Assembly: GCF_027886475.1 (NCBI RefSeq)
Contig: NZ_CP115670.1
Coordinates: 1,674,001-1,738,000, forward strand
Direction of reading: 5' to 3'
Length of the DNA stretch: 64,000 nt
From: Corynebacterium sp. SCR221107
GTDB lineage: Bacteria > Actinomycetota > Actinomycetes > Mycobacteriales > Mycobacteriaceae
Below the pieces are notes generated by a model that searched no databases, had not been told where the DNA came from, and saw only the letters and a list, made by a program, of their open reading frames with translations. This document shows positions 9,089 through 20,118 of the stretch, in pieces. Within the stretch, counting starts at the first letter, position 1. Each line of letters begins with the position of its first letter. The position numbers were made by a program, and so were the translations under genes.

Positions 9089-10039
9089 ATGATCTTTGAA
9101 TTACCGGATTCAAACACCCGGGAGATCGCGAAAACGCTCGTGCGTATTCGCGACACCGGCGGCCAGGTCACCACCAGCCGCGTTCTCTCGCTCATCGTCA
9201 TCGCCCATCAAGAGGATGACGTCGAGGCCGTCATCAGGGCGACAAACGAGGCCTCCCGCGAGCATCCCTCCCGTGTCATCGTTCTTATCCAAGGCGATGA
9301 GTCCGCAGAACCCTCACGCATCGACGCAGAGGTCCGTATCGGTGGTGACGCTGGCGCCTCGGAAGTGATCCTGATTAACCTTGACGGCAAGGTGTCGAAG
9401 AATCTCGTCCACGTGGTCACTCCGCTGCTACTGCCGGATACCCCCATCGTTGCCTGGTGGCCGTATTCCGCTCCGGTGGATCCCGCATCCGATCCCATGG
9501 GCCAGATTGCACAGCGCCGCATCACCGATTGTTTCTTCGATGTCCACGAGGATGCTCTCTATCATCGCAAGAACCACTATGTTCCAGGTGACAGCGACAT
9601 CGCCTGGGCACGGCTGACGCCCTGGCGCGGAGTAGTTGCCTCAGCGCTCGACCAACCGCCACACGAAATGGTTCAAGAAGTGCGCGTGGCAGGTCCGGTG
9701 GGCTCCCCGAGCGTCGACTTGGCGGCCGGATGGTTGATGGATCGCCTGGGTGTTCCCGTATCCAGGCTCGTCGACCCGCAGGCTGGAGCCTGCGATGCCG
9801 ATTCCATTCCGGTAAGCCGCATCGAGCTCGATCGCCCTTCCGGGACGGTGGTTCTCGAGGTGCTGCCGGATCAGCAAACGCTTGCGGTTTCATTCCCAGG
9901 AAAGGAACCGGCCTTGGTTGCCATTTCGCGCCGCACGACTGCAGACTGCCTCGCCGAGGAGCTGCGTCACCTCGATCCCGACGTGGCCTATCAGCGGGCC
10001 TTGCTGGGACTTGCCCACGTGGCGTACCCGGAAATCTAG
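9089..10039 (+). CDS. opcA: Glucose-6-phosphate dehydrogenase assembly protein OpcA
   Basis: 316 residues. OpcA proteins occur in actinobacteria and cyanobacteria and are needed for active oligomeric glucose-6-phosphate dehydrogenase. The family segments are recognisable: the N-terminal LVRIRDTGG...RVLSLIVIA region, LLPDTPIVAWWPYSAPVDPASDP in the middle and RRITDC after it. It follows zwf at 36 bases, with AAAAGGAAAAG as ribosome-binding site, so the two are co-transcribed. A terminator follows. Confidence 0.93.
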   Translation: MIFELPDSNTREIAKTLVRIRDTGGQVTTSRVLSLIVIAHQEDDVEAVIRATNEASREHPSRVIVLIQGDESAEPSRIDAEVRIGGDAGASEVILINLDGKVSKNLVHVVTPLLLPDTPIVAWWPYSAPVDPASDPMGQIAQRRITDCFFDVHEDALYHRKNHYVPGDSDIAWARLTPWRGVVASALDQPPHEMVQEVRVAGPVGSPSVDLAAGWLMDRLGVPVSRLVDPQAGACDADSIPVSRIELDRPSGTVVLEVLPDQQTLAVSFPGKEPALVAISRRTTADCLAEELRHLDPDVAYQRALLGLAHVAYPEI

Positions 10040-10045
10040 TTCTAC

Positions 10046-10072
10046 GCCCGCGCTGATTCGCGCGGGCTTTTT
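10046..10072 (+). terminator. Terminator after opcA
   Basis: Perfect 8 bp stem GCCCGCGC / GCGCGGGC, loop TGATTC, then TTTTT. It starts 7 bases past the opcA stop and implies separate initiation for pgl. Confidence 0.9.
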
Positions 10073-10216
10073 CGGACCCTTGTCGCTCTTAACCCGAGGC
10101 CAAACGGACATCAATCCGTCCGACCCCACCTGTCTAGGTTAAGCTGATAAGAATTCACTCGCTGTTCCCACAGACACGAATGAGACACAATTTCAATCGA
10201 GAAGAGGAGTTTTAAC

Positions 10217-10930
10217 GTGGAAGTTGTTGCCCAACCGGATGCGGAGGCAGTTGCCGAAGAGGCGGCTAAACGTTTTGCGAAAGTGGTTCGAAAGGTTGCC
10301 AAACGCGGCGGCGTCTCGGGTGACGGAATCGCGCGCATCGTCCTGACAGGCGGTGGCCCCGGCATCGCTATGCTTCGGAAACTGGTCAACCACGACATCG
10401 ACTGGGAACGCGTTCATGTCTTCTTCGGCGATGAGCGCAACGTGCCGGTAACGGATCCAGAATCCAATGAGGGCCAAGCCCGCGAGGCGCTCCTCGAGCA
10501 CGTTGATATCCCAGAGGCAAACATCCACGGTTATGGGCTAGGCGGTGTCGATCTCAACGCCGCCGCCGAAAACTACGAAGCTGTGCTCGCTGACTTCGCA
10601 CCAGACGGCTTCGATCTGCACCTTTTGGGCATGGGCGGTGAGGGCCACATCAATTCCTTGTTCCCGCACACCCCCGCGGTCAAGGAAAAAGAACACCTCG
10701 TGGTGGCTGTGACCGATTCGCCCAAGCCACCGGCTGAGCGTGTGACATTGACCCTGCCTGCCGTTCATCGTGCAAAGCGCGTGTGGATCGTTACTGCCGG
10801 CACCGCCAAGGCCGAGGCCATCAAGGCCGTGGTCGATGGAAAAAAGGCCGTCGACTGGCCCGCCGCCGGGGCGACTGGCACGAAGGAAACCCTTCTGATC
10901 GTAGACAAGGAAGCGGCCTCCTTGCTCTGA
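10217..10930 (+). CDS. pgl: 6-phosphogluconolactonase
   Basis: 237 residues, DevB/Pgl type of the sugar-phosphate isomerase-like fold. It hydrolyses the lactone made by Zwf. Signatures are VLTGGGPGIAML near the N-terminus, VHVFFGDERNVPVTDPESN, and LHLLGMGGEGHINSLFPHTP. The start is GTG with GAAGAGGAG upstream. It is last in the pentose phosphate cluster and separated from opcA by a terminator and 144 bases that may contain its own promoter. Confidence 0.95.
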   Translation: MEVVAQPDAEAVAEEAAKRFAKVVRKVAKRGGVSGDGIARIVLTGGGPGIAMLRKLVNHDIDWERVHVFFGDERNVPVTDPESNEGQAREALLEHVDIPEANIHGYGLGGVDLNAAAENYEAVLADFAPDGFDLHLLGMGGEGHINSLFPHTPAVKEKEHLVVAVTDSPKPPAERVTLTLPAVHRAKRVWIVTAGTAKAEAIKAVVDGKKAVDWPAAGATGTKETLLIVDKEAASLL

Positions 10931-10947
10931 TAGGCCTACAGACTCAA

Positions 10948-10983
10948 AAGACCTCGCCGCGGGTGCCCGAGTAGCGAGGTCTT
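10948..10983 (+). terminator. Terminator after pgl
   Basis: Perfect 10 bp stem AAGACCTCGC / GCGAGGTCTT, 17 bases after the pgl stop, with a short pyrimidine-rich tail. Confidence 0.75.
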
Positions 10984-11017
10984 CACTTGCGCAGGTGACT
11001 TTCTGCGCACAAACTAG

Positions 11018-11045
11018 AAAGCGGTGGCGTATCGGCCACCGCTTT
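11018..11045. terminator. Bidirectional terminator between pgl and secG
   Basis: Perfect 11 bp stem AAAGCGGTGGC / GCCACCGCTTT with a 6-base loop, midway between convergent genes. T residues on both strands suit it to stop secG transcription (56 bases past its stop) and any read-through from pgl. Confidence 0.8.
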
Positions 11046-11101
11046 CGCAATAGTGAGCTGGAAACTTGGGGGTTCTCAGTACCCAAGCGAGTCCCGAAAT
11101 C

Positions 11102-11338
11102 CTAAGACCCGTAGGCCTGGATCAGGTTCAGACCAATAATGCATGCGATCCAGATCAGGCCGGTGAAGATGGTCACGCGATCTAGGTTCTTTTCCACCAC
11201 TGTGGAACCGGACAGGTTAGACTGCACGCCACCGCCGAATAGCGAGGACAGGCCACCACCCTTGCCCCTGTGCAGCAGGACGAACAAGGTCATTATCACG
11301 CACGAAATGATCAGAATAATTTCTAGCGCCAGTGTCAT
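11102..11338 (-). CDS. secG: Preprotein translocase subunit SecG
   Basis: 78 residues with two membrane segments (about 4-21 and 57-74) joined by a glycine-rich loop, LLHRGKGGGLSSLFGGG, the SecG signature. It is an accessory subunit of the SecYEG channel. It lies downstream of ppc, as in other corynebacteria, but about 620 non-coding bases and a strong hairpin (11782-11825) separate the two, so it probably has its own promoter. Confidence 0.93.
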   Translation of the reverse strand: MTLALEIILIISCVIMTLFVLLHRGKGGGLSSLFGGGVQSNLSGSTVVEKNLDRVTIFTGLIWIACIIGLNLIQAYGS

Positions 11339-11960
11339 ACAATTTCCTCAATCTAGCGAACTCATAAAGCTATGAACGCGACAATCGCCAACAATTCCAC
11401 ACCGCTGCTACGCAGGTTCCAACGAATCTTCACACAGCTAAGGTGCAAGCGCAAACTGAAAGTCTCGCAATCCCTGCCTGCCAGAAGCCACGCGCCCAGC
11501 CACAAAAATGAGGACTGTGCGCATGCGCAGCATAACGAAGGAAATTATACACGATATCAATCCCACGCTTAGCCACCGGCAGTGTGTTTGACCAGCGCGT
11601 CGTGGTTATTCGTATCGTGGTCTCCGTTATTCCTGAGAAAGTCACGGTAGTTATTTACTTCAGTCACTCATGACTACACGTACCATCTCTTCTTTTATTG
11701 TCCGTCTCACAATAGGCAGCAGCGTGGTGTGTGGTTGGGTTGCGCACCGTAGGCGTCGGTCAGCGTGACCAACGCAAAGAAGACCCCACGCGGTAAGCTT
11801 TCATCCTCTTCACGGCCGTGGGGTCATTAGCCTTGGCGCACCCACGTTTTTCGCAGATGTGTCTTGCATTCGGCTACCAAGTCAAACGCCGTTGCCCATC
11901 GAAGCCAGGATTGTCTAGGTATAGGACACGTGGTGTCCTCGATGGGCTCGGGCGTGTTGT
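11339..11960. other. secG-ppc intergenic region, no gene seen
   Basis: 622 bp between two minus-strand genes. It holds the ppc terminator at 11782-11825 and, nearer secG, an AT-rich stretch (about 11530-11700) likely to carry the secG promoter. No tRNA is visible, although a tRNA follows secG in some actinobacteria. ORFs here have no recognisable family. Confidence 0.45.
11782..11825 (-). terminator. Terminator after ppc
   Basis: Perfect 9 bp stem GACCCCACG / CGTGGGGTC with a 26-base loop, followed on the minus strand by CTTCTTTG. It lies about 135 bases past the ppc stop. Confidence 0.7.
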
Positions 11961-14723
11961 CTAGCCAGAATTGCGCAAAGCTGTGGCAAGCCCGTTCATG
12001 GTAAGACGGATGCCATATCCGACGTTTTCGGCTGCATTGCCTTCGCGGTATTTCTTGAGAAGTTGCCACTGGATGGCGTTGAGCGGAAGCAAATAGGGGA
12101 AACGCGATCGCACTGAACGCTCGAGCAATGGGTTGTCATCGAGTAGACCGGTATGACCCGTGATAAGGGCATACATATGCTTGGTCAGCTCAAATTCCGC
12201 CGCGATCGTGTCGTAGATACGACAAGCCGCAGCCTCATCAGTGACCAATTGTGAGTAGAACTGGGCCACGGACATCTCCGCCTTGCTCATCACCTGCGCC
12301 ATATTCGAAAGCACCGAATTGAAAAATGGCCAGTTCCGGTTGAGCTCTTGAAGCTTCGCCAAACGGGTTTCGCGTTCATCCGTCCCCAACCACTGATCAA
12401 AGGCGGTACCCATTCCGAACCAGCCCGGCAACATCACACGCGACTGCGACCAGCTCAACACCCACGGGATCGCACGCAGATCCGACAAGGAGGACGTCTG
12501 TTTTCGAGACGACGGGCGCGAGCCGATATTCAGCGAACCGATCTCAGCCAGTGGCGTCGACCCAGTGAAATAGGCGATAAACCCAGGGTCATCGTGAGCT
12601 AAAGCTGTGTACTTGGCTTTGCTGAGGTCGGAGATCTCTTGCATGATCGAGTAAGCCTCTTCATGGTGGGAGCCCAGATCATCCACATTAAGCAAGGTAG
12701 CTTCAATGGTCGCGGCAACGAGGGCCTCAAGATTGCGCTGTGCGGAGGCCTCCGAGCCATACTTCGCGGAAATGATTTCGCCCTGCTCGGTGATGCGGAT
12801 CGTGGCATTGACGGCTCCGCTAGGCTGAGCCAACACGGCCTCATAGGAGGGGCCACCGCCACGGCCGACGGTGCCGCCACGCCCGTGGAAGAGGCGGATG
12901 TCGATGCCATTGGCCCTAGAAAGCTTCACCAATTCGGTCTCAGCGGCATACAAGGCCCAGTTCGCCGCAAAGTATCCGCCGTCCTTGTTGGAATCCGAAT
13001 AACCCAGCATTACTTCCTGAAGATCCCCACGCTGCGCTAGGTAGTCCCGGTACAGCGGAATCTCCCATAGTTCGGCCAGAATTCCTGCGCCTGCGCCCAG
13101 ATCCTCGATGGTCTCGAACAAAGGCGCCACATCCATCGCGCCGACGAGGTGTCCATCGAGAGCCTCAATCAGCCCAAATTCCTTGAGCAAGATCATTGGC
13201 TCGAGGATGTCGGAGACGCTTTCCGCCATGGAGATGATGGTGTGCGGGATCATGCGTGGACCAAACTTGGCCACCGCTTCCCCTGCCGCGCGGAAGATAT
13301 TGAGCTCACGCACTGTGGCCTCATCAAAGCCTTCCCATTTCTGTCCCAACAAAGGGCGCGGGCTAGCCAGTTCGCGCAGCAGCACCTCGCGCTTTTCGTG
13401 CTCGTCCAATCCACGATAGTTGTCGCTGACTTTGGCGGCAGCGAAGACCTCGGTGAGCACGTCCTCGAAGGACTCGGAGTTTTGCCGAAGATCCAGTGAG
13501 TACAGATGGAATCCAAAAGACGACGCCGCGGCGCGCAAGGCAGCGAGGCGATCGTCGGCGATAAGCTCGTCGTGGGATGCCCGAAGGGAGGTATCGATGA
13601 CATCGAGATCTGCGAGGAAATCCTTGGAACTGGCGTAAGGCTCGTGCTCCAGGAACCAGGTTCCCACGACAGCGTCGGGGCTGATTTTGTCCGCTAGCGT
13701 CGCCATGATACGCCCGCGCAAACCATGAACCGCCCGCCGATAAGGTTCATCCACGCGACCGGGGATATCGTTTCGCCCTTTCGCAGCCAGCGCTAAGAGC
13801 TCGTCGGTGACAGTGGTCATGCGATCGGAAAGGCTAAGCTCGTGTTCGAGCTCATGAAGCTCGTCGACATAATAGGACAAGACGGTCTCCGCCGCGCGGT
13901 GGGTAGCATAGTTGAGCGTCTCTGCGGTGACGTAAGGATTGCCGTCATGATCGCCGCCGATCCAGGAACCAGGCTTGATTACGACATTATCCACCTCGTC
14001 CACGCCGAACCGGTCACCTAGTTCTTGGGTGACCCGGCGGTTGATTTCCGGAATTGCTTTGAGCAAGCTGAGCTTGTAGTAGCGCAAGCCCACTTCCACC
14101 TCATCCTTAATCGTCGGACGCGCCACACGGATGAGCGCTGTCTGCCACAATACAGCTAACCACCTCCGCATTTGCTTATCGACGTCCGCCAAGCGCTTTT
14201 CCGTCAGCGCGTTCGGTGCTGCCTCAAGCACTGCACGTCGCTGCGCCAAAAGCGCGGACATGTGTTCTTGGACATCGAAGACCGTACGGCGACGAGTCTC
14301 CGTCGGGTGCGCCGTCAAAACCGGAGCAACTTCGGCCTTGCGGGCAAAGTCGGCGATGGAGGCTTCGGGGACGTGGGCGTCGGCAAGCTTGGCCCACGTA
14401 GCTTCCAGCGAAGAATCTGCTGGCGGGGCGCCTTGTTCCAACAGCGCTTGGGCATGCGTTGCATCGTGCATATCCTCGACCACATTGGCCAATAGCGCGA
14501 AGTGATTGAATGCGCGAACCACTGGGATCGCTTCCGCGGGGGTCATATCCTCGATGGAGGAAAACAGCTCTTCCATAGTGGCTTGGCCCTTGGCCACCTG
14601 GAAGGACTTGCGCCGAATGTTTTCCACCCGATTGAACACCTCCTCCCCTTCTTGCTCGGCGATAATGGCACCGAGAAGGGCGCCTACATAGCGGATGTCC
14701 TCGACTAATGGATCATTGGACAT
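11961..14723 (-). CDS. ppc: Phosphoenolpyruvate carboxylase
   Basis: 920 residues, full length. It carboxylates phosphoenolpyruvate to oxaloacetate, the main anaplerotic step in corynebacteria. VLTAHPTETRRRTV carries the catalytic histidine near residue 138. QEVMLGYSDSNKDGGY and RLFHGRGGTVGRGGGPSYEA are the substrate and catalytic loops, and SRVMLPGWFGMG lies in the C-terminal third. It follows tpiA in the gap-pgk-tpiA-ppc order, with a 14 bp-stem hairpin between. Confidence 0.98.
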   Translation of the reverse strand: MSNDPLVEDIRYVGALLGAIIAEQEGEEVFNRVENIRRKSFQVAKGQATMEELFSSIEDMTPAEAIPVVRAFNHFALLANVVEDMHDATHAQALLEQGAPPADSSLEATWAKLADAHVPEASIADFARKAEVAPVLTAHPTETRRRTVFDVQEHMSALLAQRRAVLEAAPNALTEKRLADVDKQMRRWLAVLWQTALIRVARPTIKDEVEVGLRYYKLSLLKAIPEINRRVTQELGDRFGVDEVDNVVIKPGSWIGGDHDGNPYVTAETLNYATHRAAETVLSYYVDELHELEHELSLSDRMTTVTDELLALAAKGRNDIPGRVDEPYRRAVHGLRGRIMATLADKISPDAVVGTWFLEHEPYASSKDFLADLDVIDTSLRASHDELIADDRLAALRAAASSFGFHLYSLDLRQNSESFEDVLTEVFAAAKVSDNYRGLDEHEKREVLLRELASPRPLLGQKWEGFDEATVRELNIFRAAGEAVAKFGPRMIPHTIISMAESVSDILEPMILLKEFGLIEALDGHLVGAMDVAPLFETIEDLGAGAGILAELWEIPLYRDYLAQRGDLQEVMLGYSDSNKDGGYFAANWALYAAETELVKLSRANGIDIRLFHGRGGTVGRGGGPSYEAVLAQPSGAVNATIRITEQGEIISAKYGSEASAQRNLEALVAATIEATLLNVDDLGSHHEEAYSIMQEISDLSKAKYTALAHDDPGFIAYFTGSTPLAEIGSLNIGSRPSSRKQTSSLSDLRAIPWVLSWSQSRVMLPGWFGMGTAFDQWLGTDERETRLAKLQELNRNWPFFNSVLSNMAQVMSKAEMSVAQFYSQLVTDEAAACRIYDTIAAEFELTKHMYALITGHTGLLDDNPLLERSVRSRFPYLLPLNAIQWQLLKKYREGNAAENVGYGIRLTMNGLATALRNSG

Positions 14724-14772
14724 AGATTAGTTCCTTCGGTCGTGGTGGGAACACTTAAAAACAAGTTCAAAG

Positions 14773-14811
14773 ACGCTCGCCGCCCGTCGACGAAGCGCGG
14801 GCGGCGAGCGT
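14773..14811 (-). terminator. Hairpin between tpiA and ppc
   Basis: Perfect 14 bp GC-rich stem ACGCTCGCCGCCCG / CGGGCGGCGAGCGT. On the minus strand CTTTGAACTTGTTTTT follows. It may stop or attenuate transcription from tpiA into ppc. The plus side also has TTTT. Confidence 0.75.
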
Positions 14812-14900
14812 TTTGCTACAGGTGGTGACAATCGCCACTTAAGGCGCGAGCCTTTAAGCCATGGCCACCACTGAACATAATCAAGGTTGACAGCTAGATA

Positions 14901-15677
14901 TTAGATTCCTGCGGCGTTACGCGCCAGCGTTGCGAAAGCCTCGCCATCGAGGGAGGCGCCGCCGACCAAGCCGCCGTCAACATCTTCCTGGCCAACGATC
15001 TCGGCAACCGTTTCGGCCTTGACGGAGCCACCGTAGAGGATGCGAATGCCAGCTGCGGTGTCTTCATCGGAGATCTCGGCGATGAGCTTACGGATGGCGG
15101 CGCAGACCTCTTGCGCGTCAGCTGCAGATGCAACCTTTCCGGTACCAATTGCCCACACCGGCTCATACGCAATGACAGTGTTGGTGAGATCCTCGGTGGA
15201 CAAACCAGCCAAGGAAGCACGGGTCTGATCAACCACGTACTGGACGTGGGTGCCAGCCTCGCGAATCTCCAGTGGCTCACCGACGCATACGATCGGGTGC
15301 ATGCCCTTGCCCAGCGCCGCCTTTGCCTTGGCAGCAACAAGCTCATCGGTCTCGCCGTGATACTCGCGACGCTCGGAGTGGCCAACGACTACCCACGTGC
15401 AGCCCAGCTGAGCCAGCATCTCGGCTGAAATCTCACCAGTGTAAGCACCGGACTCGTGGACGGAGACGTCTTGCGCACCATAGGTGATCGGCAGCTTGTC
15501 TCCGTCAACGATGGTCTGCACGGAGCGAAGATCGGTGAACGGAACGGTAACCGCAACGTCGACCGCCTCGGTGGCATCCTTCGGCAGTGCGAAAGCGAGC
15601 TTTTGAACGGTGGCGATGGCCTGCTTGTGGTCCAGGTTCATCTTCCAGTTACCAGCAATAAGTGGCTTACGTGCCAT
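14901..15677 (-). CDS. tpiA: Triosephosphate isomerase
   Basis: 258 residues. It interconverts dihydroxyacetone phosphate and glyceraldehyde-3-phosphate. AGNWKMN with the catalytic lysine is at 8-14; [13 protein letters not shown] carries the catalytic histidine; [12 protein letters not shown] carries the catalytic glutamate; ILYGGSVK binds phosphate. I chose the ATG at 15677, behind GGAAACCCC, because the family begins right before [12 protein letters not shown]; the longer frame would add 34 unrelated residues. It is 170 bases downstream of pgk. Confidence 0.96.
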   Translation of the reverse strand: MARKPLIAGNWKMNLDHKQAIATVQKLAFALPKDATEAVDVAVTVPFTDLRSVQTIVDGDKLPITYGAQDVSVHESGAYTGEISAEMLAQLGCTWVVVGHSERREYHGETDELVAAKAKAALGKGMHPIVCVGEPLEIREAGTHVQYVVDQTRASLAGLSTEDLTNTVIAYEPVWAIGTGKVASAADAQEVCAAIRKLIAEISDEDTAAGIRILYGGSVKAETVAEIVGQEDVDGGLVGGASLDGEAFATLARNAAGI

Positions 15678-15847
15678 AAGTGGGGTTTCCTTTCGAGGAG
15701 GCGACGGAGCGAGAAAGTTTATAGGCGGTGTTTTTGACGAATTGGCTGTGCTGATAGTCGTGCCAATCTCAGCGCACACCGCGCAAGCGGAGGAAACGAG
15801 GTGAGCTCAGGAATTGAATGAGCTTACCTTCGGTTAGTTTGGGCCGA

Positions 15848-17062
15848 TTAGGACTCGAGGACCTTCACGCCCGGCAGCTCCTTGCCCTCGAGGTATTCTA
15901 GGGAAGCGCCACCACCGGTGGAGATGTGGCTGAAGCCGTTCTCGTCGAGGCCAAGCAGGCGCACGGCTGCGGCCGAGTCGCCGCCACCGACGACAGAGAA
16001 AGCACCATCGGCAGTTGCCTTGATGATGGCTTCTGCAACACCGCGGGTGCCGTTGGAGAATGCTTCGAACTCGAACACGCCCATGGGGCCGTTCCAGAAT
16101 ACGGTCTTGGCGGTGCCGAGGACCTCGGCGAACTTCTCAACGGTCTTTGGTCCGACATCGAGGGACATCCAGCCCTCTGGGATTCCGTCGAGTTCCACTA
16201 CCTTGTTTTCAGCGTCTGCGCCGAACTCGACTGCAGCAACTAGGTCGACCGGGAGAACCAGCTTGTCGCCGTAGGTGGCCAGCAGCTCCTTGCACTTGTC
16301 GATCTGCTCTTCCTGAAGCAGCGACTTCTGCACATTGATGCCCTGAGCAGCGAGGAAGGTGTAGCACATGCCACCGCCGATGATGAGCTTGTCGGCCTTC
16401 TCAGCCAGGGCTTCGATGACGCCAAGCTTGTCGGAGACCTTGGCGCCACCGAGAACGACCACATACGGGCGCTCCGGATTCTCGACGACCTTCTTCAGGA
16501 CGTCGATTTCCTTCTGAACGAGGGTGCCTGCGTAGTGCGGCAAACGCTGAGCTACGTCAAAGACGGAGGCCTGGGCACGGTGCACGACGCCGAAGCCGTC
16601 GGACACAAAGGCACCATTCTCAGCGGCAAGGGCGACGAGCTGATCGGCGAACTCACCGCGCTCTGCTGCATCCTTGCTGGTCTCACGCGGATCGAAGCGG
16701 ACGTTTTCGAGCAGGAGGACATCACCATCGTTGAGGCCATTGGCACGCTCGTGAGCATCCTCACCGACGACGTCACCCGCGAGAGCGACGTACTGGCCAA
16801 GCGCCTCGGACAAAGCCTCAGCCACCGGAGCCAACGAGTACTTCTCGTTAACTTCGCCCTTTGGGCGACCCAGGTGAGCCATAAGGATCACTCGAGCGCC
16901 ACCTTCGACCAGAGCCTTGATGGTTGGCAGGGAAGCGTTGATACGGCCGGGGTCTGTGATCTCACGATCCTCGTTCAACGGAACGTTGAAGTCCGAGCGA
17001 ACCAACACATGGCGTCCCTCAACGCCCTCGTTGAGCAAATCCTGAAGAGACTTTACGGTCAT
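15848..17062 (-). CDS. pgk: Phosphoglycerate kinase
   Basis: 404 residues. It transfers the acyl phosphate of 1,3-bisphosphoglycerate to [16 protein letters not shown] is at the N-terminus, then [10 protein letters not shown], the hinge region [17 protein letters not shown], and the nucleotide loop [11 protein letters not shown] near the end. Upstream lies gap with a strong terminator between them (17214-17252), so pgk can be transcribed separately. Confidence 0.97.
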   Translation of the reverse strand: MTVKSLQDLLNEGVEGRHVLVRSDFNVPLNEDREITDPGRINASLPTIKALVEGGARVILMAHLGRPKGEVNEKYSLAPVAEALSEALGQYVALAGDVVGEDAHERANGLNDGDVLLLENVRFDPRETSKDAAERGEFADQLVALAAENGAFVSDGFGVVHRAQASVFDVAQRLPHYAGTLVQKEIDVLKKVVENPERPYVVVLGGAKVSDKLGVIEALAEKADKLIIGGGMCYTFLAAQGINVQKSLLQEEQIDKCKELLATYGDKLVLPVDLVAAVEFGADAENKVVELDGIPEGWMSLDVGPKTVEKFAEVLGTAKTVFWNGPMGVFEFEAFSNGTRGVAEAIIKATADGAFSVVGGGDSAAAVRLLGLDENGFSHISTGGGASLEYLEGKELPGVKVLES

Positions 17063-17213
17063 GTTTTCTCCATCCTGGGTATGGTGTAGCGCTAGGCGTT
17101 TCTACAATCGACGACTACCCGCTTTTTTGCAGGCTACGGAGCCGGTGGCGCACAGGCGCTTGATGATTGTTCGTACATTAGGTGTACATATGAAATTTTA
17201 AAGCTAAAAGTAA

Positions 17214-17252
17214 TGGTCCGGGGTGCGTACGCGAGGTACACACCCCGGACCA
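17214..17252 (-). terminator. Terminator after gap
   Basis: Perfect 12 bp stem TGGTCCGGGGTG / CACCCCGGACCA, followed on the minus strand by TTACTTTTAG. It lies 48 bases past the gap stop, so gap may be expressed at a different level from pgk-tpiA. Confidence 0.88.
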
Positions 17253-17300
17253 CAGGGTTAGCCGGGTGCAATCGGTCACAACCGGCCTGTCACCTCGAAA

Positions 17301-18518
<1,218 letters not shown>

Positions 18519-18932
18519 TTAAAGAACGGTCGTCACGCTCACAATCCTCGCAAAAGAGACCATTACTCCCCCTAAATTGGTGAGTCAATAGGCCACAACC
18601 CACCTCTTATGATTCCGGTTGCACGCCCACCAAATTGCTAGTGAAGCTCGTCACAATATGCCCGAATGGGCACATTCACCTCACTTTCACACACAATTTG
18701 GCTCGAAATTGCTCTCAAACAACACAAATCAAACGAGAATACAACCAATCCAACAACTTGGTTTCGGACATTCCTACAACATGCCCACGGAAGTTGTAGG
18801 TACCAACAACAGAAATCGCATCCGCTACTCTCGTCGCATGAGCCACTGTGACTTCCACTCAATCTGAGGATGGACCGACGCCGGGAAGCCCAAGTGTCAG
18901 GGGTTCGATGAACGCGGCGAAAGTTTTCCATG

Positions 18933-18968
18933 CAGAAGAAAAGACCCACACCCAGGATGGTGCAGGTC
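18933..18968 (-). terminator. Terminator after whiA
   Basis: On the minus strand a 10 bp stem (GACCTGCACC / GGTGTGGGTC, two G-U pairs) with a 6-base loop is followed by TTTTCTTCTT. It begins 20 bases past the whiA stop. Confidence 0.88.
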
Positions 18969-18988
18969 TCGTCAGTTTCCAGCGGTGG

Positions 18989-19969
18989 TCACATTTCGTC
19001 GAGGATGTCCTCGTTCACAGCGACGTTCGTGTCTGGGATTCCGAGCTCTTGCGCTCGTTTATCTGCCATGGACAGCAAACGCCTAATGCGGCCTGCCACA
19101 GCGTCTTTCGTCATCTGCGGGTCAGCTAGGCGTCCTAATTCCTCCAGTGAGGCCTGCCTGTGCTGAACTCGCAGCTGCCCTGCCTCGGCCAAATGGTCTG
19201 GTACGTCATCGCCAAGAATAGTCATCGCACGTTCCACCCGTGCGGCGGCCGCGACAGCCGCGCGCGCTGACCGGCGCAGATTGGCATCATCAAAATTGGC
19301 GAGACGATTGCCACTCGGGCGAGTTTCTCGTTGTTCCCGCTTCAAGTCCCATTGAATACGGGTCGCGTGCGCACCCATGCGGGAAAGCAATGCCCCCACG
19401 GCATCGCCGTCGCGAATCGTAACCTTCTCCACGCCACGGGTTTCTTTCGTCTTTGCGCTAATCCCTAGCCGCCTAGCGCAACCGACCAATGCGAGTGAAG
19501 CTTCCGGGCACGGACAAGCTATCTCCAGCCCTGAGGTGCGACCCGGGTCAGAAAGCTGGCCGGCTGCTAAAAATGCACCGCGCCAAGCTGCCTCAGCGTC
19601 GGCGATGGTGCCAGAAATAATTTGTGGTGGCAATCCAATGACCTGATGTCCCGAGCGAGTCACTAGGCCTAGCCGTCGAAGAATAGTGTCCGCGTTTTTG
19701 GTAATACGCAACAAATGGCGCTGCGACTTTCTCGACGCAGAGATTCCGAGATCCATGACGTGGACGTCTGTATCAAATAGCTCACGAATCTCGCTAGCCA
19801 CCCGGGTAGCCACGGATTTATTGTCGAGCTCAATCTCAATCACCAAGCTTCCAGCGATGACGTCGAGCGAGCCTGCAAAGCGGATAATGGCAGCAAGTTC
19901 GGCATCCCGGGCAGATCCCTTATTCACCGATTGCCTGGCCAGTTCTTCCTTGACTTGCGTCGAGAGCAT
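18989..19969 (-). CDS. whiA: WhiA-type DNA-binding protein
   Basis: 326 residues. WhiA has an N-terminal LAGLIDADG-like domain and a C-terminal helix-turn-helix; it controls sporulation genes in Streptomyces and cell division in other Gram-positives. The N-terminal QVKEELARQSV and IIRFAGSLDVIAG segments and the C-terminal LEELGRLADPQMTKDAVAGRIRRLLSMAD are recognisable. The start is uncertain: ATG 19969, GTG 19975 and ATG 19981 all fit and none has a clear ribosome-binding site. It lies downstream of yvcK and rapZ, the conserved trio. Confidence 0.92.
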   Translation of the reverse strand: MLSTQVKEELARQSVNKGSARDAELAAIIRFAGSLDVIAGSLVIEIELDNKSVATRVASEIRELFDTDVHVMDLGISASRKSQRHLLRITKNADTILRRLGLVTRSGHQVIGLPPQIISGTIADAEAAWRGAFLAAGQLSDPGRTSGLEIACPCPEASLALVGCARRLGISAKTKETRGVEKVTIRDGDAVGALLSRMGAHATRIQWDLKREQRETRPSGNRLANFDDANLRRSARAAVAAAARVERAMTILGDDVPDHLAEAGQLRVQHRQASLEELGRLADPQMTKDAVAGRIRRLLSMADKRAQELGIPDTNVAVNEDILDEM

Positions 19970-20118
19970 TGTCACGCCCATCGTCTTTGATACCCGCTCT
20001 CCCATTGCCTATTGCGATCTCACAGTGGACCTCAACACCCCGCCCAAGGGTGTTTTCTTCGAAAGAAAAATTGTACCGCACTGGTTCAAACCAATAACTC
20101 GCGGCCAAACGGACAGTC

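Noticed and set aside
10132..10152. TCTAGGTTAAGCTGATAAG upstream of pgl, resembling a DtxR iron box
   Set aside because: Only about 12 of 19 positions match and the right half is not palindromic.
11339..11960. Possible tRNA downstream of ppc or near secG
   Set aside because: Searched because some actinobacteria have one here; no T-loop GGTTCGAAT-like sequence with matching arms is visible.
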